Shown: positions 1 through 9,172 of the stretch, one piece after another
Numbering within the stretch: position 1 is the stretch's first letter
Layout: each line of letters opens with the position of its first letter
Source of the DNA: Acuticoccus kalidii
Lineage (GTDB): Bacteria; Pseudomonadota; Alphaproteobacteria; Rhizobiales; Amorphaceae
NCBI RefSeq assembly: GCF_021556395.1
Contig: NZ_JAKGCS010000008.1
Location: 174,398-238,397 of the forward strand
Direction of reading: 5' to 3'
DNA: 64,000 nucleotides
The notes under the pieces: generated by a model
What the model was told of the DNA's origin: nothing
Seen by the model: the letters and a program-made list of their open reading frames with translations, nothing else
The model's database searches: none
Translations under genes and position numbers: made by a program

Positions 1-989
1 AAGCCTGGCGCGCCCTTGAGAGCCTCGCCGCACCCGATGGCGGCGGGCCGCCGAAATCGGCCAAGGAGCCGCTCCTCGCGGCCGATGCGTTCACCAACCC
101 CGTCCATCAGCGCTATGCGTTGAAGGCGACGGCGGCGGCGATGATCTGCTACCTCATCTATACCGGCGTGAGCTGGCAGGGGATCCACACGGCGATGATC
201 ACCTGCTACGTCACCGCCCTCGGCACGACGGGCGAGACGGTGCACAAGCTCGTCCTGCGCATTCTCGGCTGTCTCTTCGGTGCCGCGCTCGGCGTCGCCT
301 CGATCATGTTTATCATCCCGCATCTCGGCTCGGTCGGCGGGCTGATGATCCTCGTCTTCGTCGCCATCCTGATCGCGGGCTGGATCGCGGCGGGGGACGA
401 GCGGATCGCTTATTCCGGCGTCCAGGTCGGCCTCGCCTTCCTCCTCACGATCCTCGACGGGTTCGGGCCGAGCACCGACATGTCGAATGCCGGCGACCGG
501 ATCGCCGGCATCCTCCTCGGCAACACGATCATGTACGTGATCTTCACCCGCGTGTGGCCGCGCAGCGCGATCGTCGAGGTGAGGGAGAAGGCGGGCGAGA
601 TACTGAGCGGCCTTTCGCGCCTCGCGGCGATGGACCCGGCCGCGCGCGAGGCGGCGACACCCGACATTGCCCGCATCGCGATGGCGCTCGGCCGCGCGCG
701 CGATGCGCTGTTCACGCTCCCGTTCGAGCCGGCCCGCCTTCAGCCCGCGCGGGCGGAGGTCGAACGGCTCACGGGACTTCTCAATGCGGCAAGTGGGTTG
801 CTGCCGTCGATCGCGCTATCGCGCGAGCGGCTCGACGGGGTCGCGGCCGAACTCGGCGAGGCGGCCACGGCGGTGCGGGCGGAGGAGGCCCGCCCGGACG
901 GGATTGCGGAGGCAGAGCGCGCCGACGCGCCCATCGCGGCCGGGATCGAGGCCCCGATGGCGCGCATCAGGGCGCTCTTCGCGACCTAG
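1..989 (+). CDS. FUSC-family inner-membrane transporter, C-terminal part
   Basis: The gene enters from the left edge, so only its last 328 or so residues are present. The visible protein has about five hydrophobic segments in its first 165 residues (including stretches around MICYLIYTG, GCLFGAALGVAS, LMILVFVAILIAG and GILLGNTIMYVIF), followed by a long soluble helical tail rich in Ala and Arg. This matches the C-terminal membrane bundle and cytosolic tail of the FUSC / aromatic-acid efflux family (fusaric acid resistance, AaeB, YccS). Known members export aromatic acids or similar toxic compounds with a membrane-fusion partner. The partner and any outer-membrane channel would have to lie upstream of the window. 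The substrate cannot be told from this fragment. Confidence 0.8.
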   Translation, partial: AWRALESLAAPDGGGPPKSAKEPLLAADAFTNPVHQRYALKATAAAMICYLIYTGVSWQGIHTAMITCYVTALGTTGETVHKLVLRILGCLFGAALGVASIMFIIPHLGSVGGLMILVFVAILIAGWIAAGDERIAYSGVQVGLAFLLTILDGFGPSTDMSNAGDRIAGILLGNTIMYVIFTRVWPRSAIVEVREKAGEILSGLSRLAAMDPAAREAATPDIARIAMALGRARDALFTLPFEPARLQPARAEVERLTGLLNAASGLLPSIALSRERLDGVAAELGEAATAVRAEEARPDGIAEAERADAPIAAGIEAPMARIRALFAT

Positions 990-1012
990 GCGAGGCGGCG
1001 CCCCGCGCCGTT

Positions 1013-2083
1013 TTATTGCGTGCCGAGGAAGACGAACGGCTCGCTCGGGACGAAATCCTTGGTCGCGTCGCCGGAGAAGATGTTCGTCTGTTCCGGGCCG
1101 AGATCGAGCTTCATCGTCTCGCCGGTGTCCTGCGAGAAGTCGATCTGATTGAGGTCCACCCAGAAGGTGTTCGGCGTCAGCGCGGATTCGAAGAAATAGA
1201 GCTTGCGCGTCTGGTCGGAGACGGTGCGCCAGCGGGTCGACGAGATGTTCGGCTGATCCGGCGTCGAGATGCCATAGGGCACCGACACGTTGCGGATCAC
1301 CGAGAAGACGCCCGCAACGGCAAGGTTCGGCTCGTCGAATTTCGGGATCGCGTTCACATAGAACGAGGCGCGGGCGAAGCGGTCGGCCGCGCGGTTCGTG
1401 CCCGGCAGGAACACGGTGCCGCCGATCTCCTGCCAATAATCGTCGAGGGCGAGCTGGCGCTGGAACGTCGGCGAGTTGGTCATCACCTGATAGGTCTTGC
1501 TGTGGTGGATGACCTGCTTGCCGTCGATATATTCGATGATCGCGCTGTCGCCGGTCGCGTCGGACAGCGACAAATGGAGCGTCGCGAGGCGGTCCTGCCC
1601 CGGCACATTGTCGGTGACGATGACGAACGGCTCGTCCTCCAGCGCCTCGACGGCCTCCGAGACGGTGGCGAAATTGTCGAGGACATATTGCGCCCAGGCG
1701 GCGATCGTCAGGCCCGGCTTGTCGCTGTCCTCAGGCGGATATTCCGATTCCACCAGCCACAGAACATTGGCGACGAGTCCTTCCTCGTTCATGCCGTCGG
1801 TCGTCGCGATGTCGTAGGCGGCGGAGATCACGCTGCCATATTTCGACGTCCATGTGATGGAATCGGGCCCGGCTTCTCCGTTCCGCTCCATGCCGCGGGG
1901 AAAGATCCAAAGATTGGTGCCGACATCGGTCTTCCAATCCATCGAGCGGGCGGTGATCACGGAATCGTCCGCGCCGAAATAGACGAGGCGCGTGCAAGCG
2001 AGGGCCTGTTGCGAAACCAGCGAGAACGCCAGCGTGCCCGCGAGGACGACGCGAGACATTCGAGCGGGGGAGAAGATCGGCAT
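1013..2083 (-). CDS. Secreted linear amide C-N hydrolase (choloylglycine hydrolase / penicillin V acylase family)
   Basis: This is an Ntn-hydrolase of 356 residues. It opens with a signal peptide (basic start, hydrophobic VVLAGTLAFSLV, then QQALA) that would be cut directly before Cys30, and the mature protein would begin CTRLVYFGADD. An N-terminal Cys freed by processing is the nucleophile of this family, and the following ARSMDW segment fits the conserved Arg-x-Met-Asp motif. Members cleave linear amide bonds in bile salts, penicillin V or N-acyl homoserine lactones. The protein should act in the periplasm or outside the cell. The ATG at 2083 keeps the signal peptide intact; ATG 2059 would also. 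It is convergent with the FUSC gene. The natural substrate is unknown. Confidence 0.85.
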   Translation of the reverse strand: MPIFSPARMSRVVLAGTLAFSLVSQQALACTRLVYFGADDSVITARSMDWKTDVGTNLWIFPRGMERNGEAGPDSITWTSKYGSVISAAYDIATTDGMNEEGLVANVLWLVESEYPPEDSDKPGLTIAAWAQYVLDNFATVSEAVEALEDEPFVIVTDNVPGQDRLATLHLSLSDATGDSAIIEYIDGKQVIHHSKTYQVMTNSPTFQRQLALDDYWQEIGGTVFLPGTNRAADRFARASFYVNAIPKFDEPNLAVAGVFSVIRNVSVPYGISTPDQPNISSTRWRTVSDQTRKLYFFESALTPNTFWVDLNQIDFSQDTGETMKLDLGPEQTNIFSGDATKDFVPSEPFVFLGTQ

Positions 2084-2183
2084 AAGGGTCACCAACGAGG
2101 GTTCGTGTCGCGTTCGGGCGACCCTATCGCTTGCGGTCGATGCAACGCAAATGGGCAAGGTGCGCAACGATAAGCAGGATCGA

Positions 2184-3074
2184 TCAAAGAGACGTTGCGA
2201 AAATATCTTTGACCCAATCTAAAAAGACCCTCAGGCGTCGCGAAAGTTGCCGGTTCTGCGGATAAAGTGCGTTGAGCGGTGTGGGGGCGGGCGGCGTGTC
2301 GGCCAGCACCTCGACCAAGGTGCCATGCGACAGCTCGTCCGTGAACCGATAGCTCGGGGCCTGGAGAAGGCCGAGCCCGGCGCGGGCGAGGTCGGCCGTG
2401 GTGTCGGCGCTGTCAGCCGAGACGGGGGCGGGGAGCGTGCGCAGCTCGACCTTGCCGCCACGCACGAATTCGAGCGGCATCACCTGGCCCGTCCGCGAGG
2501 AGATGAAGCCCACCATGTGGTGCCCGTCGAGATCGTCGATCGTCTTCGGGACGCCGTGGGCCGCGAGATAGGCAGGGCTCGCGCAGGTGATCTCCGGCAG
2601 CTCGCCGAGCGGGCGTAGGATCAGGCTGCTGTCCTCGGGCGTTCCGACCCGCAACACGCAATCGATCCCGTCGCGCACGAGGTCGACGAAACGCTCGGTC
2701 TGGCCGAACTCGATGCTGAGCGCCGGATAGCGCGCGACGAAGGCCGCGAGATGGGGGACGAGGAAGGTGCGCGTCAGGAGGCCGGGCGCGTTCACCCGCA
2801 GGCGGCCGCGCGGGGTTTCCTCACGGTAGGCGCCATAGGCGTCCTCCATTTCGGTGAGGATCGCGCGGGCACGGCGGTGGAAGTCCTCGCCCTCGGCGGT
2901 CGGCGAGACGTGCCGTGTCGTCCGGGCGAGGAGGTGGGCGCCGAGCTCGCGCTCGAGCACCTTGATCGCCTCCGTCGCGGTGGAGCGCGCGATGCCCATC
3001 TCGCGGGCCGCGCCGCTGAAACTGCCACGCTCCACGATCCGCACGAAGAGCTGCATGCGTTCGATCCGGTCCAT
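2184..3074 (-). CDS. LysR-family transcriptional regulator
   Basis: The 296-residue protein has the standard LysR layout. It has an N-terminal winged helix-turn-helix (MDRIERMQLFVRIVERGSF, then AAREMGIARSTATEAIKVLE) and a C-terminal effector-binding domain of about 200 residues. The sequence resembles the subgroup that represses or activates adjacent dehydrogenase genes (RLRVNAPG, then IDCVLRVG, then SRRLRVFLDWV near the end). The start at 3074 was chosen because it gives the normal family length; upstream codons would add about 140 low-complexity residues. It is divergent from the two SDR genes that begin at 3171. By the usual LysR pattern it probably controls them and itself from the 96-bp gap. 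The effector is not predictable. Confidence 0.9.
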   Translation of the reverse strand: MDRIERMQLFVRIVERGSFSGAAREMGIARSTATEAIKVLERELGAHLLARTTRHVSPTAEGEDFHRRARAILTEMEDAYGAYREETPRGRLRVNAPGLLTRTFLVPHLAAFVARYPALSIEFGQTERFVDLVRDGIDCVLRVGTPEDSSLILRPLGELPEITCASPAYLAAHGVPKTIDDLDGHHMVGFISSRTGQVMPLEFVRGGKVELRTLPAPVSADSADTTADLARAGLGLLQAPSYRFTDELSHGTLVEVLADTPPAPTPLNALYPQNRQLSRRLRVFLDWVKDIFATSL

Positions 3075-3170
3075 GCAGATTGTTCGCCTCAACCGAATTG
3101 CGATGTCAATTGCGCGGCGATTGTTTCGCGGCGATCGCGCTGCATCTTCATGCCTGCAAAGGAGAACACC

Positions 3171-3911
3171 ATGCCTGACACGCACACGAAGACGGCCATC
3201 GTCACCGGGGCCTCGCGCGGGATCGGCGCCGAGATCGCAAAGGCGCTCGCCGGTGACGGGTTCGCGGTCGTCGTCAATTATGCCCACAGCGCCGACAAGG
3301 CCGAGGCGCTGGTCGGCGAGATCGAGGCGAAGGGCGGCAGAGCGGTTGCCCTCCGGGCCGATCTTGCCGCGCCGGACGGGGCAAAGGCGCTGTTCGACGG
3401 GGCGGAGGCAGCGTTCGGCTCGGTCGACATCCTCGTCAACAATGCCGGCATCATGCAGCTCGCGCCGATCGCCGAGACCGGCGACGCGATGCTCGACGCG
3501 CACCTCGCGACCAATCTCGCCGGTCCCTTCCGCACGATGCGCGAGGCGGCGAAGCGGCTGAAAGATGGCGGGCGCATCATCAACTTTTCATCGAGCGTCG
3601 TCGGCCTCTATCAGCCGACTTATGGGGCCTATGTCGCGACCAAGGCGGCGATCGAGGCGCTGACCAAGGTGCTCGCCAAGGAACTCGGCCCGCGCGGCAT
3701 CACGGTGAACGCGGTCGCGCCGGGGCCGGTCGCGACCGAGCTCTTCCTTTCCGACAAGAGCGAAGAGCTCGTCGCCCGGATCGCGGGCATGAACCCGTTC
3801 GGCCGATTGGGCGAACCCGTCGACATCGCGCGCGTCGTCCGCTTCCTCGCGTCGGAGGACAGCGGCTGGATCAACGCGCAGACGATCCGGGTAAACGGCG
3901 GGATGGTCTGA
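3171..3911 (+). CDS. SDR-family oxidoreductase (3-oxoacyl-ACP reductase-like)
   Basis: This is a classical short-chain dehydrogenase of 246 residues. It has the nucleotide-binding motif TGASRGIG near residue 12, a following NYAHSADKAEAL segment that suggests NADP(H), NNAG near residue 87, and the catalytic Tyr-x-x-x-Lys in YVATKAAIEAL. The C-terminal GPVATELF and GWINAQTIRVNGG segments are typical. The start is fixed by ATG 3171 behind a good ribosome site (AAAGGAG). It is the first gene of a two-gene unit, and its stop overlaps the next start in TGATG. The substrate is unknown; stand-alone homologues beside LysR genes often reduce small carbonyl compounds. Confidence 0.9.
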   Translation: MPDTHTKTAIVTGASRGIGAEIAKALAGDGFAVVVNYAHSADKAEALVGEIEAKGGRAVALRADLAAPDGAKALFDGAEAAFGSVDILVNNAGIMQLAPIAETGDAMLDAHLATNLAGPFRTMREAAKRLKDGGRIINFSSSVVGLYQPTYGAYVATKAAIEALTKVLAKELGPRGITVNAVAPGPVATELFLSDKSEELVARIAGMNPFGRLGEPVDIARVVRFLASEDSGWINAQTIRVNGGMV

Positions 3912-4795
3912 TGGCGCGGATCCTCGTAACGGGCGCGTCGAGCGGCTTCGGCGCGATGGCGTCGGAGGCGCTCGCCCGCGACGGACACCACGTGTTCGCG
4001 ACGATGCGCGACCCGGAGGCGCATGGCGGCGAGCCGGCGGCGCGGATCGCCGCGCTCGCGGCCGAGGGGCTCGACATCGCGGCCCTGCGGCTCGACGTCA
4101 CCGACGAGGCCTCCGTCGCGACGGCGGTCGAGGAGGCGGTCGCCGTTGCCGGCGGGATCGACGTTCTGATCCACAATGCGGGTCACATGGTCTTCGGCCC
4201 GGCCGAGGCCTTCACCCCGGCGCAGCTCGCTGCCCTTTACGACGTCAACGTTCTCGGCACCCAGCGCCTCAATCGCGCCGCCCTTCCGCAAATGCGCGCA
4301 CGGGGCGACGGATTGGTGATCTGGGTCGGCTCGAGTTCGACGCGTGGCGGCACGCCGCCATACCTCGCGCCCTATTTTGCGGCCAAGGCGGCGATGGATG
4401 CGCTGGCGCAGAGTTACGCCTTGGAGCTGGCCCGCTTCGGGATCGAGACCAGCATCGTCGTGCCCGGCGCCTTCACCGGCGGGACGCAGCACTTCGCCCA
4501 TGCCGGCCGGCCGGAAGACACCGCACGCGCCGAGGCGTGGTGGTCCGGCCCCTATCGGGGTGTCGACCAGCGCGTTCTCGACGGGCTCGCCCGGCTCGAG
4601 CCGGCCGATGCCGATCCCACCGCCGTCGGCCGCGAGATCGCCCGGATCGTGGCGCTGCCGAAAGGCCGTCGCCCGTTCCGCAGCCACATCGATCCGTCGG
4701 CGGACGGGGCCGAGATCGTCAACGGTGTCGCCGATCGGGTGCGCGCCCAACTCGCCGAACGGATCGGCCTGTCCGATCTCCTGCGCCCCGCTTGA
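3911..4795 (+). CDS. SDR-family oxidoreductase
   Basis: A second short-chain dehydrogenase of 294 residues is translationally coupled to the first (TGATG overlap). It has TGASSGFG at the N-terminus, LRLDVTDEAS, HNAG near residue 91 instead of the usual NNAG, and a catalytic Tyr-x-x-x-Lys in PYFAAKAAMDAL. A C-terminal extension of about 50 residues beyond the Rossmann core (PADADPTAVGREIARIV and following) is typical of classical SDRs of the oxidoreductase/17-beta-HSD-like group. It was presumably co-expressed with the gene at 3171 under the divergent LysR regulator. Nothing else in the sequence indicates the substrate. Confidence 0.9.
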   Translation: MARILVTGASSGFGAMASEALARDGHHVFATMRDPEAHGGEPAARIAALAAEGLDIAALRLDVTDEASVATAVEEAVAVAGGIDVLIHNAGHMVFGPAEAFTPAQLAALYDVNVLGTQRLNRAALPQMRARGDGLVIWVGSSSTRGGTPPYLAPYFAAKAAMDALAQSYALELARFGIETSIVVPGAFTGGTQHFAHAGRPEDTARAEAWWSGPYRGVDQRVLDGLARLEPADADPTAVGREIARIVALPKGRRPFRSHIDPSADGAEIVNGVADRVRAQLAERIGLSDLLRPA

Positions 4796-5006
4796 GCGGA
4801 AGGCCGGCCGGGCGGGCCCGGATCCGTGTGGCGGCGCCTTTGCTGCGCCCGACGGCGCGCATGCGGCGGCTTCATCGTCCCGCGTTCCGGGCGGCGTCTT
4901 GCCAGAGCGGGCGCGGGCTTCTAACAGTTGTCCGAATGACTCGTGCCCGGCGTCATGATGCGGCGACACCTCGCCGGGCCCCGGCACGGTGATGGGCGGA
5001 GCGGCG

Positions 5007-5789
5007 ATGGCGAAGGTGGCGCGGGGCCAGTGGCAGACGGTCGAGGCGGCGCTCACCGACGAGATCGCCGCCGGCGCCTTCGGCGAAACGATGCAGCTCC
5101 CGACCGAAGCGGCGATGATGGAGCGATTCGGCGTCGGCCGGCACAGCGTGCGCCGCGCGGTCGCCGCGCTCGAGCGTCGCGGTCTCGTCGACGTGCGCCA
5201 GGGGAAGGGGGTCTTCGTCCGGGCGAACCGGCTCGATTACCGCCTGTCAAACCGCACCCGCTTTTCGCAAAATCTACTCGGGCAGGGCCGCGAGCCGTCC
5301 GGCCAGTCCTTGCGCGAGGAGGAGATCGACGCGCCAGACCATGTTGCCGAGGCGCTGCGTCTGCCGCCCGGCGAACGCGTCTACCATATCGTGCGGCGCG
5401 GCCTTGCCGACGAGGAGGTCGTGAACGTCTCGAACGCCTATTATCCGGTGCGCCGTTTTCCGGGCCTCGTCGAAGCGCGCCGGATCGGGCGCAGCACCAC
5501 CGCCGCGCTCGCCGAATATGGCGTCAACGACTATATCCGCCTCAGGACCGACCTTGTCGTCAGGATGCCGACGGCCGAGGAGGCGCGCCAGCTCCAACAG
5601 TCGCCCACCGAGCCGGTGATCATCACGAAGAAGGTCGACGTCGACATGAAGGGCGTGCCGATTTCCTATTCGGAATCGGTGTGGCCGAGCGAGCGGGTGC
5701 AATTCTCGATCGACAACACGTCGAAGCTCCTCGACGTGCTCGCCGAAGCGGGGGCCGCGGAGAGCGCCGAAGCGAACGACCCCCGTTAA
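5007..5789 (+). CDS. GntR-family transcriptional regulator with UTRA domain
   Basis: The 260-residue protein has an N-terminal GntR winged helix (TDEIAAGAFGETMQLPTEAAM, then RFGVGRHSVRRAVAALERRG and VDVRQGKGVFV). It continues into a UTRA ligand-binding domain of about 160 residues (RTRFSQNLLGQGREPS to ISYSESVWPSERVQF). This is the HutC/PhnF subfamily, whose members sense small metabolites such as histidine products, phosphonates or amino sugars. ATG 5007 was preferred over GTG 4989 and ATG 4992 because a GGAG ribosome site lies five to six bases upstream. The gene converges on dgcA, so it need not control that pair. Its target and ligand are unknown. Confidence 0.88.
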   Translation: MAKVARGQWQTVEAALTDEIAAGAFGETMQLPTEAAMMERFGVGRHSVRRAVAALERRGLVDVRQGKGVFVRANRLDYRLSNRTRFSQNLLGQGREPSGQSLREEEIDAPDHVAEALRLPPGERVYHIVRRGLADEEVVNVSNAYYPVRRFPGLVEARRIGRSTTAALAEYGVNDYIRLRTDLVVRMPTAEEARQLQQSPTEPVIITKKVDVDMKGVPISYSESVWPSERVQFSIDNTSKLLDVLAEAGAAESAEANDPR

Positions 5790-5907
5790 CGGGGCGCGCT
5801 CGGCTTCAGACCAGCCCTCGCTTTATGGGAGCGGAGCGGCCGGACGGAGGCCGCTCGATCGGAAACGATCGCGGAATCCGACCGGCGCGTCTCGGTGCGG
5901 GGAGGCG

Positions 5908-6888
5908 CTATCCCCACAGCTCCGGCAAGGGCGGGTTCACCTTCGATTCCTCGAAGATCAGCCCCGGCGAGCGGTCGTGCGCGAGGAGGAGCGGGCCGTC
6001 GAGGTCGACGAAATCGGCGCCCTGGCCGGTGTAGATCGCCGGCGCGATGCCGAGCGACGTCGTCAGCATGCAGCCCATCATCACCTTGAAGTTCTTCTCG
6101 CGGGCCGCCTTGATGAGGTCGAGCGCTTCGGTCACGCCGCCCGCCTTGTCGAGCTTCACGTTCACCGCGTCATAGCGCTTCACGAGCTTGTCGAGATCGG
6201 CGGCGACATGGACGCTCTCGTCGGCGCAGATCGGCACCGGATGCGACACGGTGGCGAGGACGCCGTCGCGCCCGGCCGGAAGCGGTTGCTCGATCAACTC
6301 GACGCCCGCATTCGCGCAGGCCCGCATATTCAGGAGGAGATTGCGCTCGTTCCATCCCTCGTTGGCGTCGACGATGAGCGCGGCGTCGGGGCGCGCCTTG
6401 CGGACGGCGGCGATGCGCGCGGCATCGTCGCCCGGAGCGCCGAGCTTGACTTTGAGGAGCGGATATTCGGCCGCGTTGCGTGCCTTCTCCGACATCACCG
6501 ACGGCTCGTCGACGGAGATCGTGTAGGCGGTGAGGAGCGGCTGCGGGACGATGCCGAGAATGTCGGCGGCATGGCGGGCGGTCCGCTTCGCCTCGAGGTC
6601 GATCAAGGCGCAGTCGAGCGCGTTGCGCGCCGCGCCGGCCTTCATCCCCTCGCGGAGCGCGAAACGGTTCATGCCGTGCCCGATCGCCTCGCGCATCTCC
6701 TCGATCTCGGCGATCACCCCTTCGACGCTCTCGCCATAGCGCGGATAGGGCACGGCCTCGCCGCGGCCCTGATGATCCCCATCGATCAGCGTCACCACCA
6801 CGACGCGAGCGATCGTCCTCCGTTCGCGCGAGATGTTGAACGAGGATGCGATTGGGAATTCCTCAGCGGCAACGGCGAGGTTGATCAT
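5908..6888 (-). CDS. dgcA: Enolase-superfamily racemase, probable N-acetyl-D-glutamate racemase DgcA
   Basis: The 326-residue protein is a muconate lactonizing enzyme-type member of the enolase superfamily. The acid/base lysine motif KVK is in LLKVKLG. Metal ligands fall in IVDANEGW, LIEQPLPAG and ICADES, and the opposite-face lysine is in VNVKLDKAGG. Such enzymes are usually annotated dipeptide (L-Ala-D/L-Glu) epimerases. Here the gene is coupled to a DUF1611 gene by a 4-base ATGA overlap. That arrangement is known in marine Proteobacteria as DgcN-DgcA, where D-glutamate is N-acetylated and then racemised to N-acetyl-L-glutamate. The DgcA assignment rests on this pairing; epimerase activity on dipeptides is the alternative. 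Confidence 0.8.
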   Translation of the reverse strand: MINLAVAAEEFPIASSFNISRERRTIARVVVVTLIDGDHQGRGEAVPYPRYGESVEGVIAEIEEMREAIGHGMNRFALREGMKAGAARNALDCALIDLEAKRTARHAADILGIVPQPLLTAYTISVDEPSVMSEKARNAAEYPLLKVKLGAPGDDAARIAAVRKARPDAALIVDANEGWNERNLLLNMRACANAGVELIEQPLPAGRDGVLATVSHPVPICADESVHVAADLDKLVKRYDAVNVKLDKAGGVTEALDLIKAAREKNFKVMMGCMLTTSLGIAPAIYTGQGADFVDLDGPLLLAHDRSPGLIFEESKVNPPLPELWG

Positions 6889-7898
6889 TTTCCGTACTCT
6901 TGCGTGATGCGGTCCACAATGGACTCGACCCCGAAACGCATGGGATCCGTTGCGGGAAGGTTATAGTCTGCGGCCGCCTTGTCGAGGATGGCGCGCGCCT
7001 CGTCCCCATCTTCAAAGGCGGCGGTGTTGATCGCGATGCCCACCGGCTTGATCGCCGGGTTGGTGAGCTTGCCGAGCGCCACCGTCATGTCGATCACGTC
7101 GCCGATGGTCGGCAGCGGGGTCTTCACGCCGCGCATATTGGTGCGCGTCGGTTCGTGGCAGACGACGAAGGCGTCGGGCTGCGCCCCGTGCAGGAGGCCG
7201 AGCGAGACGCCGGCGAACGAGGGATGGAAGAGCGAGCCTTGCCCCTCGACGAGCTGCCAGGCGTTCTCGCCGGTCGCCGGCGCGATCCACTCGGCCGCAC
7301 CGGAGATGAAATCGGCGACCACCGCGTCGATCGCGACCCCGCGCCCGGAGATGAACACCCCGGTCTGCCCGGTGGCGCAAAAGGTCGCGTCGAATCCGGC
7401 ATTCTGCATTCCCGCCTCGATCGCGAGCGCGGTATACTTCTTGCCGACCGAGCAATCGGTCCCGACGGTGAGGAGGCGCTTGCCGGGACGCTTTACGCCC
7501 TTTCCGGTCTCGAACGTCTGAGAGGAACGGCGCACATCGAAGAGGTTGCGGCCGTTGCGTTTCGCGGCTTCGGCGATCGCCGGCACGTCGCCGAGGCGGG
7601 AGTGGAGGCCGGCGGCGACATCCATCCCGGCATCAAGTCCGTCGACGATCGATTGGACCCAGTGGTCGGGGAGTTTGCCACCGGCATTGACGACGCCGAC
7701 GATCATGGTGCGGGCGCCTTTGTCGGCGGCCTCGCGCGCGTTCATCTCGGGGAGCTTGGCGTCCGCATTGCATCCGGGAAGTCGCCATTGGCCGACGCAC
7801 CAGTCACGGCGCCAGTCGACGATGCCGAGGGCCGTCTTCGCGGCGAGCGCGTCGGGCACATCGCCCAGAAACAGGAGGTAGGGTCGTTCGAGTTCCAT
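6885..7898 (-). CDS. dgcN: DUF1611 protein, probable D-glutamate N-acetyltransferase DgcN
   Basis: The 337-residue protein is a full DUF1611-family member. It has an N-terminal Rossmann-like part (YLLFLGDVPDALAAKTALG, with DWRRDWCVGQWRLPGC) and a C-terminal P-loop-like domain with GTDCSVGKKYTAL, CATGQTGVF and VEGQGSLFHP. DgcN enzymes use acetyl-CoA to acetylate D-Glu as the first step of its breakdown. The start at 7898 (MELERPY) was chosen because the family begins there; the frame upstream would add 14 residues overlapping a palindrome. It is the first gene of a two-gene operon with dgcA. The published DgcN/DgcA operons have a LysR regulator; none is adjacent here. Confidence 0.8.
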   Translation of the reverse strand: MELERPYLLFLGDVPDALAAKTALGIVDWRRDWCVGQWRLPGCNADAKLPEMNAREAADKGARTMIVGVVNAGGKLPDHWVQSIVDGLDAGMDVAAGLHSRLGDVPAIAEAAKRNGRNLFDVRRSSQTFETGKGVKRPGKRLLTVGTDCSVGKKYTALAIEAGMQNAGFDATFCATGQTGVFISGRGVAIDAVVADFISGAAEWIAPATGENAWQLVEGQGSLFHPSFAGVSLGLLHGAQPDAFVVCHEPTRTNMRGVKTPLPTIGDVIDMTVALGKLTNPAIKPVGIAINTAAFEDGDEARAILDKAAADYNLPATDPMRFGVESIVDRITQEYGK

Positions 7899-7923
7899 CG
7901 CGATGAATCCCGCTGTGAGGAAT

Positions 7924-7940
7924 TTGCAGCACTGTTGCAA
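7924..7940. promoter_or_regulatory. Candidate operator upstream of dgcN
   Basis: A 17-bp inverted repeat, TTGCA and TGCAA separated by seven bases, lies 26 bp upstream of the dgcN start in the divergent gap shared with the MCE transporter operon. Its position fits a repressor or activator site. The arms are only five bases, so it may be chance. Confidence 0.3.
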
Positions 7941-8026
7941 CGCCGTTCAGCATTAGGACCGGAGACTGGTGACTGAGATCGGAGAAGCCGTTACCAGCTA
8001 ACATACACAAGGATTTTTGCCAGACG

Positions 8027-9172
8027 ATGGATGTCCGTTCACCGCCAGAGCAACCGAGTATCACCGTCACCCGTGACGGGGACATGGCGACGGCCGTCTT
8101 CTCGGGGGCGTGGACCGTCGGCAACGCGCAATATGCCGAGGCTGCGGTCACCGCGGTCGATTGCGGCAAGGCGATGCGCGTCACGCTCGACCTGTCGGGG
8201 GTGACGACGGCGGATTCGTCCGGGGCCTGGCTGATCCATCGTGAGCGCGCGAACGCGGAGTTCGAGGGGCGGCGGGTGGAACTCGCCAATGTCAGCCCGC
8301 GCCTGCAATTCCTGCTCGACGAAATCGAGAACCACATTCCCGAACCGCTGCCGCACGAGCGGCGGCCCTATGCCGCGATCCGGTTTCTGACCAATCTCGG
8401 CGAGACCACGGTCACGATCGGCAAGGATCTCGTCGAGCTTCTGGCCATTCTCGGCGTGTTCGGCCTCCGCCTCGCCACCGCCGCCACCAATCCGCGGCAT
8501 CTGCGACTGACGTCGATCCTGTCGAATTTCGACCGGACGTGCCGCGGCGCGGTGCCGATCGTGATGCTGATGAGCTTTCTCGTCGGCCTCATCATCGCCC
8601 AGCAGGCCGGCTTCTATCTGCAGACCTTCGGCGCCGCGCTCTATGTGGTCGACCTGTCGGGCGTCCTCATTCTGCGCGAGATCGGGGTGCTCCTCGCCGC
8701 AATTCTCGTCGCGGGCCGCTCCGGCTCGGCCTTCACCGCCGAGATCGGCTCGATGCGGATGCAGGAGGAGGTGGATGCGCTGCACACGCTCGGCCTCGAT
8801 CCGGTGGAGGTCCTGGTCGTCCCGCGGCTGATCGCGCTCATCATCGCGCTGCCCGTCCTCGCCTTCCTGTCGGCGATCGCGGCGATGTGCGGCTCGATCC
8901 TGATCACCTGGCTCTATCTCGGCATCACGCCGGACCTCTATATGCAGCGCCTCCACGAGGCGGTGACGCCGCTCGAACTCTATGTCGGCATCTCGAAGGC
9001 GCCGTTCATGGCGCTGATCATCGGCCTCGTCGCCTGCTCGGAAGGCCTAAAGGTCGGCGGCAGCTCCGAGTCGCTCGGCCGTCACACCACCAGCGCGGTC
9101 GTGAAGGCGATCTTCCTCGTCATCGTCGTCGATGGACTGTTCGCGATGTTCTTCGCGGCGGTCGGCATATGA
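8027..9172 (+). CDS. MlaE-type ABC transporter permease with N-terminal STAS domain
   Basis: The 381-residue protein has two parts. Residues 1-105 form a STAS-like domain (VFSGAWTVGN, LDLSGVTTADSSGAWL). Residues 120-381 are the MlaE permease with about five membrane helices and conserved segments LVGLIIAQQAGFYL, LREIGVLLAAILVAGRSGSAFTAE, MRMQEEVDALHTLG and GLKVGGSSESLGRHTT. MlaE permeases form the membrane core of MCE lipid importers or exporters, normally with a separate STAS subunit MlaB. Here MlaB and MlaE are fused, as in many Alphaproteobacteria. The stop overlaps the next gene in ATGA. It is the first gene of a four-gene operon with an ATPase, an MCE protein and a lipoprotein. Confidence 0.92.
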   Translation: MDVRSPPEQPSITVTRDGDMATAVFSGAWTVGNAQYAEAAVTAVDCGKAMRVTLDLSGVTTADSSGAWLIHRERANAEFEGRRVELANVSPRLQFLLDEIENHIPEPLPHERRPYAAIRFLTNLGETTVTIGKDLVELLAILGVFGLRLATAATNPRHLRLTSILSNFDRTCRGAVPIVMLMSFLVGLIIAQQAGFYLQTFGAALYVVDLSGVLILREIGVLLAAILVAGRSGSAFTAEIGSMRMQEEVDALHTLGLDPVEVLVVPRLIALIIALPVLAFLSAIAAMCGSILITWLYLGITPDLYMQRLHEAVTPLELYVGISKAPFMALIIGLVACSEGLKVGGSSESLGRHTTSAVVKAIFLVIVVDGLFAMFFAAVGI

